Source: Pontederia crassipes
Taxonomy: Eukaryota; Streptophyta; Magnoliopsida; Commelinales; Pontederiaceae
Length of the DNA: 64,000 bases
Reading direction: 5' to 3'
NCBI GenBank assembly: GCA_030549335.1
Contig: CM060187.1
Coordinates: forward strand, 2,852,001 to 2,916,000
Shown: positions 49,921 through 61,373 of the stretch, one piece after another
Position numbering within the stretch: position 1 is the stretch's first letter
Layout of the letters: every line of letters starts with the position of its first letter
Notes under the pieces: generated by a model
Databases searched by the model: none
What the model saw: only the letters and a program-made list of their open reading frames with translations
What the model was told of the DNA's origin: nothing
Program-made: the position numbers and the translations under genes

Positions 49921-50690
49921 TAGAGAGAGAGAGAGAGCGCACCACACAAGTAGAGCCAACGAGTGAAGTCCAAGGGTTGGCGTAAAGGTTCTCTCATCTC
50001 TGTTTCCGGGGGAGAGAGAAAGGTGAAGTTATGTAGGGGCAATAATAATGTCACGGCTTGGTGTCTTTCCCTTTGGATGGCACCCAGAAGAAGCATAACC
50101 CGAGGTACTACGTACTGCTACTACCACAAGCTGCTCAAGGCGTGGCCTCGCGGAGATGCTTCCAAGACCCACTCGCGGAGATGCTTCCAACTTTTCAACT
50201 GAGAGAGAGAAAGAGAGAGGCACCATTTGCCACCACGAGTCAATTTCCAGCGTTCTCTATCCGCGGGGGTGGGGGTGGGTCGGAAGCAGATATCTTCGAG
50301 TCTCATTCCAACCAGCGCAGTCCTCTCCACTAAATTCTTTCTCTTACTTTCTCTCTCATCCTTCCTTGCTTCCTTCGTTCTCCTTGTCTGCTTCCCCTCG
50401 AGCTCTCGTCTCGGGCCGTGACCCATGTGAATGCATGAGACAAAAACACCTTTTTTTAGTTTGTTTCTTTCGCTACAGTACACCTCACGGTCGTCATCTC
50501 CTAAAATATTGCTACTTGTCCTTTGTTCTCCACCCGAAGGGAACCAAACGCAGGGCGCGTCTCCGTGAGCAGAGTCCGATATCCTCACGCCTGCCGGCCG
50601 CGTAATTAAGGCCCCCGTCCAATTAATGTGGTGGCCGCCCTCCCACGGGCGCTTCACGTGGCCCTGAAAACGACGTGGAACTTAGCAACA
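49920..50690. other. GC-richer low-copy stretch, function unknown
   Basis: The composition rises sharply against AT-rich flanks. Features seen: a GA run at about 49,923-49,937, a short tandem duplication of tcgcggagatgcttccaa (about 50,148 and 50,174), a CT/GA-rich stretch at 50,200-50,220 and 50,340-50,370, and a cacgtgg G-box-like site near 50,655. Both strands have frames of about 150-180 codons, but neither has family features. It could be the promoter or leader of a minus-strand gene whose body was lost, or a gene relic. Confidence 0.35.
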
Positions 50691-51120
50691 AACAAAGGAT
50701 AAAATTGGAGTTGGAATTAAAAAAAAATGTTATTTCGGATATCACTTAATTGTATTCTGTCTTCATATTTATTGCCTCAAGTTTCAGAGGCAGACAAAGA
50801 TCTGACAAAATCCATCAGGAAACGGCAATTCCAATGTAAGAAAGCACCTCCCTCGCAAGCTGGTCTTGAAGCAAGAATACATGTTCGACTTTAACATCTC
50901 AATGTACATAAGAAAGCTGGCGATAATTAAAAAAAAAAAAGAGCGGGTTCATAATTCGATCTTTTAATAAAAAGTTAACTCTCAGATAAGATAATGGAAA
51001 TGTGCCTATTTTTTTTAAAAAAAGGTTAATTGTATTAAATAACTACTGCAAAGAAGTTCGAGTACAAAAATTGAGCTAGGTCCGAAGGAGACCGTCCTGC
51101 TAAAAATTATCACTAAATTG
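50691..51120. other. Spacer before RNase H fragment
   Basis: AT-rich, no supported feature. Positions 50,990-51,120 may belong to the same element as the RNase H fragment that follows. Confidence 0.4.
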
Positions 51121-51462
51121 TTATCGACCCAATTTAGCTAAGTAATCAGTCGCGCGATTTTCGCTGCGGAAATAATAGGACACAACAGTAGGATTAATAT
51201 CAACTAGGAGGCACCAAATATCAGCGAGAATGCCTTTGAGCTGCCACGGACAGTTCTGATTGCGATTGATGACGCGCACCAGGATCTCAGAGTCCGAGTA
51301 AATGTGGACGTGGGATAATCCAGCATTACAGCACGTGCGAACGCCAATGAGTAAGGCGCGAGCTTCCATCTCAAGGACTGAACCAGCCTGCAAAAAGGAA
51401 AGAGGTGTCGTGAGATAGTGCTAGAAATCCAATACCCCCAACCTCAGCAGAAAAAGAACCAT
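51121..51462 (-). pseudogene. RNase H-like (RVT_3) fragment cut by an LTR
   Basis: The minus strand encodes GSVLEMEARALLIGVRTC, HVHIYSDSEILVRVINR and NRATDYLAKLGR, the layout of plant RVT_3-type RNase H domains found at the ends of LINE polyproteins and in host relics. Upstream (51,395-51,460) a phrase beginning GSF continues it after a frameshift. The domain's N-terminal DGS-type motif is severed exactly where the Athila LTR begins at 51,463. It is a dead fragment. Confidence 0.78.
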
Positions 51463-53143
51463 TGATGCATGCAAAATACAACATATTTTAGATTATTATT
51501 TTAATTAATAATTTTATAAATTGATCATAGCATGCATTATTTTTAGTCACTTTTAATCGTAATTTCGAATTTATCAATTTTAATTATTAATTCTCTGAAT
51601 ATTTTAATTGTGGATGGATTAACTAAATTTTGATAATTATTTTGTAGGAAAAATTGAGATTTAGATGGATTGTGCCGTATCGGCCGAAATTCCGAAGAAT
51701 TTATCATTACGGCCGAGATTAGAATAAAAAATTATTGTTTTGGCCGAGATATGAAGGGGTAAAAATAAAAAGATGTTTATCTTTTTGGGGGTAATGTCAT
51801 AAAGACTTTTCGTTTTGGCCGAGATTTGGAGGGGGTAATGACAATGAAATCATCATTTTGGGCGAGATTACAAAGTGGTAACAATTAAATGATTTTATCT
51901 TTTGGGCGTAACAAGATGAAATTCTTTATTACGACCGAGAATTGAAGGGAGTAAAGATAAAAGAATTTTGTTTTGGCCGAGATTCAAAGGGAGTAAAGAT
52001 AAGAAGGATGTATCTTTGGGCGTAATGATAAAAAGGATTTATCGTGTTGGCCGAGTTTATCTCATAATTTTAAAGTCAACCGTACGATGTTACGGCCGAG
52101 ATCAAATTGAAGGCCGTCCGCACCTTATAAATACGTGAAGAATTCATCGTTTCAAGGTGTGCTCTGAAGTTCAGGTTTCTTCCACGGCGAGTCGTGAGCT
52201 CTACAGGCTACGACCAAGAGGAGAGGGGTGCGACGGCTGGAGGTTGATCGCGACCCTGATCAAGTCCGAGAGGCTGCCCGACTGTCTGCCTAATTCGAGA
52301 GCTCTACTTCTATTTTGGGTGTAATTCTTTCGATTTTTATGTTTTATATTTTATTATCTCTCCGAAATTTCTAGGATGAACTCCATATTTTTAGGATTAT
52401 TATTTTAGGAGATTATGAATTGAAGGGAAATGTTTGGATCCTATTTTATTTGTTTTAATCTTTTTTTATCAATTATTAATTGTGCTTAATGCTTTTATGT
52501 TAGTTAATTAAATTTCTGAATTAGGCTATACTAGTTTGTGGAGTGTTTAATTTTAGAATTCATTATACTAATTATAATTGATTTTATTTGGAATTAATAA
52601 TTGGCATAAATTTGATAACTAATGTGTGGAGAATCAAGTTTGTGTGGTCTATTAATCTATACCAGTTTGTGGAGTGATTAATAGTCTAAAGAATTCAATT
52701 TAATGCATCTTAATTTTAATATGATTTTGGGGTACCAGTCGTGGAGACTTCAATTCTTATTAAATTAAGATAGTTCTATATGATTAGATTGAGGGATGTC
52801 AGTCGTGGAGACCACAAGTTAATCATGTTAGATTACTTTAGGGAGACTCTGATCCATCTTTAAAGATTAAATTTATTTTTTATGGTTCAAATATTTATCC
52901 TGATCTATTTTCATCCTAAGGTCTAACTTCAACACCACTATCTTATCTTTATCTTATTTTCTTTATCTTTTAAAACTCATTTTCAAAATCCATGTTTTTT
53001 TTTCTCTCTTATTAATTTATAAATTCAGATATTGAATTAATAATATTCCTCGTGGGTTCGACACTCTTATTCCCATTTACTATATTACTTAAATGACTAG
53101 TGCACTTGCTAGCAAATTTTATTGTTACAAATTTAACGCATCA
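51463..53143 (+). repeat. Athila-type 5' LTR, 1,681 bp
   Basis: The LTR opens tgatgcatgc and closes aacgcatca, giving TGATGC...GCATCA inverted ends. The tRNA-type primer site follows. A TATA box (ttataaata, 52,125-52,133) suggests U3 ends near 52,155. U3 carries a ladder of ggccgagat-type motifs (about 51,665-52,095) and the rest includes two short direct duplications (agtttgtggagtg near 52,530 and 52,670; cagtcgtggaga near 52,738 and 52,801). The 3' LTR is outside the window, so the target duplication (accat expected) cannot be checked. Confidence 0.9.
52125..52133 (+). promoter_or_regulatory. LTR TATA box
   Basis: ttataaata stands about 660 bp into the LTR in a GC-richer context, followed by a less AT-rich stretch suited to the start of R. 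Inferred promoter of the Athila-type element. Confidence 0.6.
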
Positions 53144-53149
53144 AGTTTT

Positions 53150-53167
53150 TGGCGCCGTTGCCGGAGA
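53150..53167 (+). other. Primer binding site, tRNA-Asp type
   Basis: tggcgccgttgccgga begins 6 nt after the LTR end and is complementary to the 3' end of plant tRNA-Asp, the primer usual for Athila-type elements. Confidence 0.9.
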
Positions 53168-54811
53168 TTATTTTATTAATTAATTTCTGATTTTTATGAA
53201 TTATTAGGAGATGTAAATAAATTGTAAATAATACTTTATAAATACTCATTTTTTCTTTTGCAGATAAAGGTCACGATAATTTTTAAATTGTCGACTTTCT
53301 GCTTAAAATTCTGTCGCCGTCCTATGGTTTTACGATCGAGATTGATTTTTGTCGGCTTTACTGGTTTTACGACTCGCAATATTGATTGAGTTCTAATCTT
53401 CTGGTTTACGGCCGTAATTTTATCCAAACGTTATTTTACGCCATGGATTTGATCTTGTTTTGGCCAAAGTGGTTTGTTTTATTTGATTTGATTTCATTGT
53501 TTTGATGGCCGTAAAGAATCTTCCTAATTCATTTTCGGCCGTAATGATTCAATTGTCGACGTAAGAGTTGGGGTAATATTCTCAAGTTTCATTCGACTTT
53601 ATTTCGGCCGAAACCCTATTTTGCTTTACGGCCAATCATGTTGACTTCATCTCGGCCGATGTGACCTCATTTCGGCTTAATTGACAATTTTTATCTTTAC
53701 GGTCGAAATTCACTTCATCCGGATCAATTGAATTCTCTCTCTTGTGATATGATTGATTAAGCTTGCAGACGAGAATTTAATCTTCTTTTTATGGCCGAGA
53801 ATGATCTCATGTTTTCTTTTTACGGCCGAGAATTGATCTCATAGTTTTGCGGCCGTAAAATTCCTTTTATTACTGATTTGACCTCTTTCGGCTTTAATAA
53901 TTTTGAAAAATCTTTTACACCGCAAAAGTTTTTGCTTATATTTTGCGGCTGGCAAATTTAATCTGAGTTTTACGGCTGAAACTTCACGATCGAATTGTTT
54001 TACGGCCGATAAATTTCTGAACATTTGTTTTTACGCCATATTATGACCTTTTCGGCCAGTTTATTTGTGAATTTTTCTTTCTCGGCCATCAAGGATCAAG
54101 TTCAACTTAATTTTCATCGATTTACGGCCGATATGAATTGTTCTCTTCCTCGGCCGTAATGATTCATTTGTCGACATTTTGTTCGATTTTTATTTTGGCT
54201 AAAGGTTGTTGACTTCGATTCTTTACACCTAGAGTTTTATATGGGAGGAGTTGATTAATTCTTTACGCCGCAAAAGTCAATTTAATTCTCTTTCGACCAA
54301 GATTATTCATCGTCGTGTTAATATTTACGCCATCTTATGATTTTGTTTCGACCGTAATTTAACGAGTTTTACGCCTTCAAGTTGATTAATCCTTCGACAC
54401 GGTTTCATGATTTTTACGGCCGAACGAGTGCATGATTTTTACGATTATCTATTTAATTTACTTTCAGTCGAGTTATTTGACATTTGTATTGGTTTGAAGA
54501 ACCTCCCTTTGCGGCCGTAATTAGGTTTCTGAAAAGTTCCTCTCGAAAATTAATTCTATCAGGCCGAAAGACTTTATTTGTTAAAATCTCATTTTTCGTG
54601 ACCTATTATCTGTATTTCTTCCTTCTTGTATATATTTTCATTTTATTCTTTTATTTTACTGAAAATTGGTTGTTGCAGGTACTAATTGAAAATTAAATCA
54701 CAACCAATCCTGGAATCTTCTGATAAGCGCACTAGGAGTTCAAATCCACTGTTGGAGTTTGATCCTGAAATTGAAAGAACCTATCGTCGATTACGAAGAA
54801 ATATAAGAAAA
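53168..54811 (+). other. Athila leader rich in TTACGGCCG motif
   Basis: About 1.6 kb without a plausible gene between the primer site and Gag. The motif TTACGGCC or its reverse complement, with near variants, recurs about 18 times (about 53,325-54,570), including the perfect palindrome ttacggccgtaa at 53,406-53,417. Possible splice acceptors (tttgcag near 53,258, ttgttgcag near 54,678) precede Gag; splicing is conjecture. Confidence 0.7.
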
Positions 54812-55866
54812 ATGGCGGAACAAGCACGCGACAATCAGAGACTGGAGCAACAAAATGAACTGGTTCCACCACATAATAATCGGCGAGAAGATGAAGCAGA
54901 GCTTTCTATGAGAGACTATATCTCGGCCAGATACAGTGACCGAGAATCATACATCGTGCTGCCTGATATTAACGCAAATAATTTTGAGATAAATCCCGCA
55001 ATCGTGAGGATGATACAAGCATCCCAATTTGGAGGAGGATTTCATGAAGACCCCCATGATCACCTTGACAAATTTCTTGCTACTCTGAGCACCTTTAGAA
55101 ATAATAATGTTTCTTCTGAAGTTATTCGTTTATTATTATTTCCTCAATCTTTACGTGATAAAGCTTCCACTTGGTTTAAAACTTTGCCTGCAGGATCGAT
55201 TCATTCTTGGTTGGAGCTGGTAGAAAAGTTTGTTGGAAAATATTGTCCACCACAAAAGGCAGGCAAATATCGAAGAGAATTGAGGGCATTTGTTCAAGAC
55301 GATAACGAGACATTATATGAGGCATGGGAACGATATAAAGAACTATTAGCCAGAGTTCCTGACAACAGAATTCCAAAGTGGCAAGTGATGGAAGATTTCT
55401 ATTATGGATTACGACCTGCAGATCAAGACAAACTCGACCAATCAGCAGGAGGGACAGTGCTAGGACCTAAACGTCCTAGTGAGATACAAGATATAATTGA
55501 AGCTGTAGCCCTCAAGTTGAGCCAAGAAAGGAGACCATCTCGCCGAACTCATGATGTGCATGCTACAGAAAGTAAAAATTCTTCTGAAGTAGTGACTCAG
55601 CTGGAGTCACTTAATCAAAAATTTGAGCAGATGATGTCATTAATGGTGTGCAACAACTGTGGAGGAGGACATGCGAGCAATTATTGTCCTCAAGGTAACA
55701 TTTCTAATCTTGATCATATTGAAAATGCTAACTTGTCTCCAATCCATTTTTCAGGAATAATGACTATGGTTGGAGGAACAATCAGAAGTTTCCTTACCAG
55801 TCAAATCAAGGGCAAGTTTTTGAGAAATTTCATAATCAAGCTCATCCACAAAATTATACACTTTTG
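54812..55866 (+). pseudogene. Athila Gag, frameshifted near its zinc knuckle
   Basis: Frame open from 54,686; the first ATG is at 54,812. It encodes a capsid-type retrotransposon Gag domain (DYISARYSDRESYIVLPDI, then DPHDHLDKFLATLSTF, LRDKASTWFKTLPAGSI, LYEAWERYKELL and DFYYGLRPADQ), followed by a C-x2-C-x3-H-x4-C knuckle near 55,652-55,690. A loss of register in the T-run at about 55,746-55,751 sends the frame to a stop at 55,865. The true continuation lies in the next frame. The role would be virus-like particle formation and RNA packaging. It is defective as it stands unless ribosomes shift there. Confidence 0.88.
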
Positions 55867-57372
55867 AGAAGGCAACAAGAAGCTCCTGTCCAACAATCGA
55901 CTAATCCCATGGAAGAGATGATGGCAAGAGTTATTGACACTATGCAAACCATGCAGAAGACAATGGAAACAAGGGCAAACAATCAAGATGCTACAATCAG
56001 GAATTTAGAAATGCAATTAGGGCAGATGGCCAATATGATGGCAGGACGTGCACCAGGGACTCTTCCAAGCAATACAGAGAAAAATCCTAAAGAAGAGACC
56101 AAAGCTGTGACTCTTAGAAGTGGGAAACAATTGAGAAGTCTGAGATCAGATTCCCCGCCAAGAGTAATTGATCATAAAGAAGAAACTGAAGCATCAAAGA
56201 CACAAGATCAGACTACTGTAGATATCAATATGAAGAAAAAATAAACTGACAATTCAAAAAATACCAACATAAAGGATCTGCCCTATCCACAGAAATTTCG
56301 CAAAGAACAGTTAGATAAGCAATTTTATCGCTTTCTTGATATTCTGAAGCAATTATCTATTAACATTCCCTTTCATAAAGCTTTACAGATGATGCCGAGC
56401 TATGCTAAATTCATGAAGGATATATTATCCTCAAAAAGAAAGTTTGAAAACACTGGGAGAGTAATGTTGACATCGGAGTGTAGTGTCATTTATGATCGAG
56501 ATATACCTAGAAAAATGAAGGATCCGGGAACCTTCACCATACCTTGCACTATAGGAAAATTCTTTTGTGCACAAGCTTTATGTGATCTTGGTGCTAGTAT
56601 AAGTTTAATGCCTTACTCTATATTTGTGCAGCTAGGTTATGGAGAACTAGAAGAAACAAGCATGACTCTTCAATTTGCAGATTCTTCATGCAAGAGACCC
56701 CAAGGAATATTAAGAGATGCTTTGGTAAAAATTGATAAATTTATTTTTCCTACAGATTTTATTGTTCTGGATATGAAGACAGATGAAAAAACCCCTATCA
56801 TCCTCGGGAGACCATTTCTAGCCACAGGAAATGCACTTATAGATGTTCAACAAGGGATGCTCACACTTCGCGTCAACAACGAAGACATCACTTTCAATAT
56901 AAAAAATTCTCTCAAACAACCTTTTGATCACTCATCCTGTTATGCTATTGACTCTCTAGAAGATGACACGACTGATGCTTTTGATGATATTGTTGCAGAT
57001 TTTGTTTCAGATCCATATGCTAAGGAAGCTTTGGAAATGATGGAGGATTCTAGAGAAATTGTGGGAGAGGATAATGCGCCAATAACAACAGAGACACTCG
57101 AGGAGGAAATTGAAAAATTGGATTGTCCTCCAAAATTCGAACTTAAAAAACTTCCATCTCATTTAAGATATGCTTTTCTTGAAAATAACACTTACCCAGT
57201 TATCATATCTGCTGACTTGACAGGTGACATGGAGAATAAACTTTTGGAAGTATTAAGGCAACACAAGAAAGCAATCGCTTGGTCTATTTCATATATCAGG
57301 GGCATCTCTCCTACCATTTGCATGCACAAGATTTTGATGGAGGACAATGCCAAGCCAATTGCTCAATATTAA
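55752..57372 (+). pseudogene. Gag C-terminus and aspartic protease, two stops
   Basis: One frame carries the Gag C-terminal part (55,864-56,241, with TLRSGKQL, a phrase usual in Athila), then a stop TAA at 56,242, then the linker and retropepsin (56,389 on). The protease shows ALCDLGASISLMPYS (catalytic Asp codon at 56,584) and IILGRPFLATG. The frame stops again at 57,370, where the sequence otherwise runs on into RT in the same frame. Each stop looks like a single-base or small change. Protease function is to cleave the polyprotein; it cannot be made intact here without readthrough. Confidence 0.88.
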
Positions 57373-58902
57373 AGAAGGCTCAACCCAACTGTAAGGGAAG
57401 TTGTGAAAAAGGAGGTCATCAAACTCCTTGATACAGGTATTATATATGCCATTTCTGATAGTTCATGGATAAGTCCTGTGCAAGTAGTCCCTAAGAAAGG
57501 AGGAATCACTGTGGTAAGTAACAAAAATAATGAATTGGTGCCTCAAAGAACAGTTACAGGTTGGAGAGCCTGTATAGACTATAGGAAGCTTAATGATGCT
57601 ACCCGCAAAGATCATTTTCCATTACCTTTTATTGACCAAATGTTGGAGCGTGTTGCAGGTCATAGCTATTATTGTTTTCTAGATGGCTATTCTGGATACA
57701 ATCAAATAGCAGTAGCACCTGAGGATCAAGAAAAGACAACGTTCACATGTCCATATGGAACGTTTGCCTATAGAAGGATGTCATTTGGTCTATGCAACGC
57801 TCCAGCAATATTCCAAAGATGCATGATGTCAATCTTTGCAGATATGAATGAGAAGATACTCGAAGTTTTCATGGATGATTTTACACTTTTTGGTAGCTCT
57901 TTTAATAACTGTTTGGATAACTTATTTCTAGTTTTGCAGAGATGTGAAGAAACGAATTTGGTCCTTAACTGGGAGAAATGTCACTTCATGGTTAAGGAGG
58001 ATATAGTTCTTGGCCACAAAATCTCAGAAAAAGGAATTGAAGTGGATAAGGCCAAGATAGATGTTATTGCAAATCTGCCTCCTCCAACCAATGTGAAGGA
58101 CATTCGAAGCTTCCTTGGGCACGCAGGATTTTATCGCCGTTTTATCAAAGATTTTTCGAAAATGGCTAAACCCTTAACTAATCTTCTTGCTAAGGACACA
58201 AAATTTGATTTTGATTCAGAATGTCTTGCTGCCTTTAATTTGTTAAAAGAAATGCTAATTTCTGCCCTTGTTGTTGTAGCACCAGATTGGTCTTTACCAT
58301 TCGAGTTGATGTGCGATGCGAGTGATGGTGCCGTAGGAGCTGTTTTAGGTCAAAGAAAAGATAAAACATTTCATGTTATATATTACGCAAGCCGAACATT
58401 GAATGCTGCCCAACTAAATTATGCAACAACAGAGAAGGAGTTTCTTGCTGTTATTTTTGCTTTTGACAAGTTTAGATCATATCTAATTTGTTCAAAAATT
58501 ATTGTCTACACAGATCATGTAGTCATCAAGCACTTGATGAGCAAACAAGATGCCAAACCTAGACTAATCCGATGGATATTACTTTTGCAAGAGTTCGATG
58601 TGGAAGTAAAAGACAAAAAAGGGACTGAAAACTTATTAGCTGATCACCTATCTCGTTTGGAGCCATCTCCAAGAGAAGTCACAGACATACTTGAAGAATT
58701 CCCAGACGAGAAACTTTTTTCTATCTCTACAATTTTTCAAATTTCTGACACTACACCATGGTTCGCTGATTTTGCTAATTACCTTGCAGGACATTACATT
58801 CCAAAGGGCAGACCACTCATCAAAAAAGGAAATTCTTATCTGATGTCAAGAATTATCACTGGGAAGATCCTTACCTTTTTCGATTATGTGCAGATCAAGT
58901 AG
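57373..58902 (+). CDS. Athila reverse transcriptase and RNase H
   Basis: The frame is open for about 510 codons. RT motifs in order: [23 protein letters not shown] at the start, [58 protein letters not shown] and the catalytic FMDD (57,868-57,879). RNase H follows with [34 protein letters not shown] and [13 protein letters not shown]. Catalytic residues look intact. The frame is in register with the protease but separated from it by a stop at 57,370. It ends early at 58,902 after a frameshift at about 58,840-58,850, losing the link to integrase. Partner genes are the neighbours of the same polyprotein. Confidence 0.92.
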   Translation, partial: RRLNPTVREVVKKEVIKLLDTGIIYAISDSSWISPVQVVPKKGGITVVSNKNNELVPQRTVTGWRACIDYRKLNDATRKDHFPLPFIDQMLERVAGHSYYCFLDGYSGYNQIAVAPEDQEKTTFTCPYGTFAYRRMSFGLCNAPAIFQRCMMSIFADMNEKILEVFMDDFTLFGSSFNNCLDNLFLVLQRCEETNLVLNWEKCHFMVKEDIVLGHKISEKGIEVDKAKIDVIANLPPPTNVKDIRSFLGHAGFYRRFIKDFSKMAKPLTNLLAKDTKFDFDSECLAAFNLLKEMLISALVVVAPDWSLPFELMCDASDGAVGAVLGQRKDKTFHVIYYASRTLNAAQLNYATTEKEFLAVIFAFDKFRSYLICSKIIVYTDHVVIKHLMSKQDAKPRLIRWILLLQEFDVEVKDKKGTENLLADHLSRLEPSPREVTDILEEFPDEKLFSISTIFQISDTTPWFADFANYLAGHYIPKGRPLIKKGNSYLMSRIITGKILTFFDYVQIK

Positions 58903-60041
58903 TTCGAAGATGTGTTCACGAAGATGAGATTGATAATATCCTAAGTCATTGCCACGATGGACAAGCTGGAGGTCACTTTGGACCCAATCGAACAGCGGCT
59001 AAGGTACTTGAATGTGGACTATATTGGCCAACCATTTACAGAGATGCAAGAAACTACTGTAAGTATTGTGACAAATGCCAAAGGACAAGTAATATTTCTC
59101 GTCGAGATGAAATGCCTCTCACAAATATTTTACAGTGTAATATTTTTTATGTTTGGGGCATTGACTTTATGGGACCATTCCCTAAATCCTTTAACAACCA
59201 ATACATCTTAGTGGCGGTTGATTATGTTTCCAAATGGGTAGAAGTTGTAGCCACACCAACAAATGAGGCCAAGGTAGTTGCCAACTTTCTAAGAAAAAAT
59301 ATTTTTACTCGATTTGGAACACCTAGGACTATCATAAATGACAATGGAACACATTTCTGTAATAAAATAATGTCAACTCTTCTTAATAGATTTGGAGTCA
59401 AACATTTTTTGAGTACACCATATCATGCCCAATCTTGTGGACAAGTGGAAATTTCAAATAGAGAGATAAAAAGGATTCTAGAGAAAACTGTAAATTCATC
59501 TAGAAATGATTGGTCTTTAAAATTAGATGATGCACTCTGGGCATATAGGACTGCTTTTAAAACACCCATAGGTACTTCTCCTTATAAATTAGTTTTTGGA
59601 AAAGCATGTCACCTTCCTGTGGAACTAGAACACAAGGTTTATTGGGCAACAAAATTTTTAAATATGAATCTAAAATCATCACAATCTGAAAGGTTATTAC
59701 AATTAAATGAGCTTGATGAATTTAGACACTATGCATACGAAAACAGCAAGCTATATAAAGAACGCACAAAAAATTTACATGACATGCACGTTAAACATAA
59801 AAAAATTTTACCTGGTCAACAAGTACTTCTTTATAATAGTAAACTCAGATTATTTCCTGAAAAACTTAAATCAAGATGGACCGGACCTTATGTTATAATT
59901 AATTGTTCACCCTATGGAACTTTTGATATTGAATCATTAGACAAAAAACAAAGACTCAAAGTGAATGGACATAGATTGAAACTTTATCATGGTGGCACTT
60001 ATTATCATAACCTTTCTATGATCACTCTCTATGATGTGTGA
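58850..60041 (+). CDS. Athila integrase
   Basis: In the frame after the shift the sequence gives an HHCC zinc domain ([10 protein letters not shown] near 58,949 and CKYCDKCQR near 59,060), then the DDE core: Asp in GIDFMGPFP (59,163), Asp in NDNGTHFC (59,340) and Glu in GQVEISNRE (59,448), with 35 residues between the last two, as expected. A C-terminal RWTGPYVI phrase fits the GPY/F-type domain of gypsy integrases. The only ATG-led frame starts at 59,112, inside the protein. It acts in inserting the cDNA into host DNA. The stop at 60,039 is the natural end. Confidence 0.9.
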
Positions 60042-61373
60042 AATTTTCATCAGAATTAAGTCAAGCTGACGACTATAAATCAGAACTATTTCTATTCTTT
60101 TTATTTTATTTTATTTATTTAAATTTTTTAGATAAGTTTAATTAGTTACTGATTAATATCTTAGTTTGGGAGATAATTTTATTTTAATTAGGCATTTTAT
60201 TTTATTTTATATCGAGTCATCTAATCGATATTTCTTTCTGTTCACCGAGCGGAATTCGGATAATCATACGTCGACCGAGGAATGCACCATGCATGGGGAA
60301 ACACAAGGCGAAACGACAAGATACTATTACGCCATGTTCCTCGTTACGGCCAAGAATCACCTCGATGACCACGCCGTAAAGACTCCAACGGACATGACAA
60401 AACACTACCACCTCATTACGGTCGAGGCCACGCCAAATGCCTTTTTACGGCCGAAGTGTTATGCGATCACACCACGGACGAGAATGACAAGACAGAACAT
60501 CTGCATGCACAAGTCCAATCGAAAGAAAAAATGCATGCTTTTACGCCCGGATTTGACCCTTCACTGCGAGCTGTCGGAACAGGTATTACCCCCATAAATT
60601 CATCTATAAAATCTTACCCCCTTCTCGTATGTTGCAGATCAATCACCGCAGACCGGAGACGACTCCTTACACCCTTTCTTCGTTACGGCCGAGCCTCAAC
60701 ACCGCGCACCGCCCTCTGTGCATTACGGCCAAGCCTCTACGGCCGAAGTCTCAACGCCGTCACTGCCGATCCTTACGCCCAAAAGCACCGCGCCTGTTCC
60801 TTATGGCCAAACTCCACTCGACTCCGGCCGAGCTTTCTCCCTTACGGCCGAAGTTCCAGCGCTCCCCCCTATTCCTTACGGCCGGTCTTCCACAGCGCGG
60901 ACCGGAGACGACCCCATTACGCCCTTTCTTCGTTACGGCCGAGCCACCGCGCACCGAGACTTCTTTACAGCCGAAGTCACACCGCCGCTCTCTTACGGCC
61001 AAACTCCGGCCGAGCTTTTCTCCTTACGGCCGAGACGTCAGCTGCCATCACCACGGTCGTCACCTTACGGGCACAATCTACTCAATCATTGACTCCGGCC
61101 GAGATTCCTCATCGACTTTCCTCTTTACGGCCGACACATATTACGGCCGAGCTTCCACCGGAGCTGACTCCTTACGCCCAGACGAGCGCCGAACACCAGC
61201 GCCACACCGCCATTCCTTACGGCCGAAAACTACAAGATCATCACCTCGGCCGGTTCCTCATCCTCTCTACCTTACGGCCGACGCACCTCCGACAATCAGC
61301 TCTTCAACACATACTACGGCCGAGCTTCCACTGAGCCGGCACCTTTTCTTTGTTGATTTTTGTCTAGATCAAG
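60042..61373 (+). other. Spacer with dense TTACGGCCGAG array
   Basis: Between integrase and the last ORF. From about 60,330, and most densely from 60,680 to 61,330, a TTACGGCCGAG-like motif recurs about 16 times in 640 bp, embedded in CT-rich, GC-richer sequence than the pol genes. All three plus frames stay open for several hundred bases because the motif contains no stop in any frame. I therefore read the 292-, 253- and 124-codon frames as repeat by-products. A tttgtctag at about 61,359-61,367 could be a 3' splice site just before the next ATG. Confidence 0.75.

Noticed and set aside
50121..50657. 178-codon minus-strand and 149-codon plus-strand frames
   Set aside because: Mutually overlapping on opposite strands with no domain; kept only as an unassigned GC-rich stretch.
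55695..55754. 60-bp intron in Gag (gtaac...tttttcag)
   Set aside because: Has GT-AG ends, but its length is a multiple of three, so removal does not restore the register of the downstream Gag part; a T-run indel is simpler.
60456..61334. 292-codon frame upstream of the last Athila ORF
   Set aside because: Openness is explained by the stop-free repeat motif, since all three frames are open there.
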